From positions 1-5,961 of the forward strand of contig JALAGW010000175.1 in the NCBI GenBank assembly GCA_022712235.1: 5,961 bases of DNA, given 5' to 3'. The stretch is from Brevundimonas sp. GTDB lineage: Bacteria > Pseudomonadota > Alphaproteobacteria > Caulobacterales > Caulobacteraceae. The notes beneath the pieces are model-generated. The model saw only the letters and a program-made list of their open reading frames with translations. It was not told the origin of the DNA and searched no databases. A program made the position numbers and the translations under genes. This document shows, in pieces, positions 5,766 to 5,961 of this stretch. Every line of letters begins with the position of its first letter. Position 1 is the stretch's first letter.

Positions 5766-5961
5766 ATGATCCAGTACCTCAAGCCGGTTCGTTCGCGATA
5801 CAGGTCCGCCTCGTTCAGCCTGCGCTCCCGCAAGGCCACGGCCGCGGAGTGGCTGGGATGGGTGTCAGGTTTCGCTCTGAGCGCCTGGTTGGCGCCTCCG
5901 GCAAAGGCGGCCGTGCTCGAGCTTCTCGCCGCCTATCGCTCCACTGCCCTGCTCGATTGGA
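5766..5961 (+). CDS. Unrecognised protein, N-terminal 65 residues (runs off right edge)
   Basis: An ATG opens a frame without stops to the window end. About 80% of its third codon positions are G or C, which is like a real gene here. The frame is closed upstream by a TGA at 5694-5696, and the ATG at 5766 is its only ATG before the window end. I do not recognise the product. It starts basic (seven Lys/Arg in the first 23 residues), then has a hydrophobic stretch, WLGWVSGFALSAWLA (29-43), followed by PPAKA. This could be a signal peptide or membrane anchor, though an amphipathic helix is possible. There is no ribosome binding site; the candidate promoter just upstream implies leaderless translation. 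It follows the ParB terminator and so is a separate unit. A competing frame from 5690 also stays open to the edge but has poorer codon bias. Confidence 0.5.
   Translation, partial: MIQYLKPVRSRYRSASFSLRSRKATAAEWLGWVSGFALSAWLAPPAKAAVLELLAAYRSTALLDW

Noticed and set aside
5570..5839. An 89-codon minus-strand open frame after the ParB gene
   Set aside because: Its end runs into the terminator hairpin, no ribosome site is evident, and its sequence resembles no protein family; it overlaps the better-supported rightward gene at 5766.

Overview
The window is GC-rich, with strongly GC-biased third codon positions. Its TonB-dependent receptor is of the large Caulobacter/Xanthomonas type. Together these suggest an alphaproteobacterium, most likely Caulobacterales (Brevundimonas- or Caulobacter-like). 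The genus is inferred from protein style only; no rRNA or tRNA is present.

Left part (1-3181) is a phytate-use locus. A TonB-dependent outer-membrane receptor gene runs leftwards off the window edge (N-terminal 305 residues present). A complete secreted beta-propeller phytase gene (1115-3181) runs the other way. The two are divergent and share a 197-bp, comparatively AT-rich control region. It holds candidate promoters for both directions, a repeated TCTTGCA motif and a small palindrome. The phytase has two propeller domains: a degenerate N-terminal copy and a C-terminal copy with the expected catalytic motifs. Each copy carries a cysteine pair at the same 51-residue spacing. The likely division of labour is that the phytase releases phosphate, or makes lower inositol phosphates, outside the cytoplasm, and the receptor imports a product or the substrate.

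Middle (3182-3461) is a 280-bp non-coding stretch packed with inverted repeats. It ends in a long hairpin (3403-3448) that stops two bases before a perfect AGGAGG ribosome binding site.

Right part (3462-5534) is a 690-residue ParB-family protein with an intact ParB N-terminal domain and HTH, an acidic linker and a long C-terminal region of unknown function. No parA, integrase or replication gene is visible. Proteins of this build are typical of plasmids and integrative elements in alphaproteobacteria, so the chromosome-like phytate locus may meet a mobile element between about 3182 and 3225. A strong intrinsic terminator (5557-5591) closes this unit. After about 140 bp with no convincing gene comes a candidate promoter whose predicted start falls on the ATG of a new rightward gene (5766 to the edge), suggesting a leaderless mRNA.

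The best candidates for something undescribed are the structured leader of the ParB gene and the C-terminal domain of that ParB protein. The phytate locus is a recognisable system with an interesting duplicated-domain enzyme.
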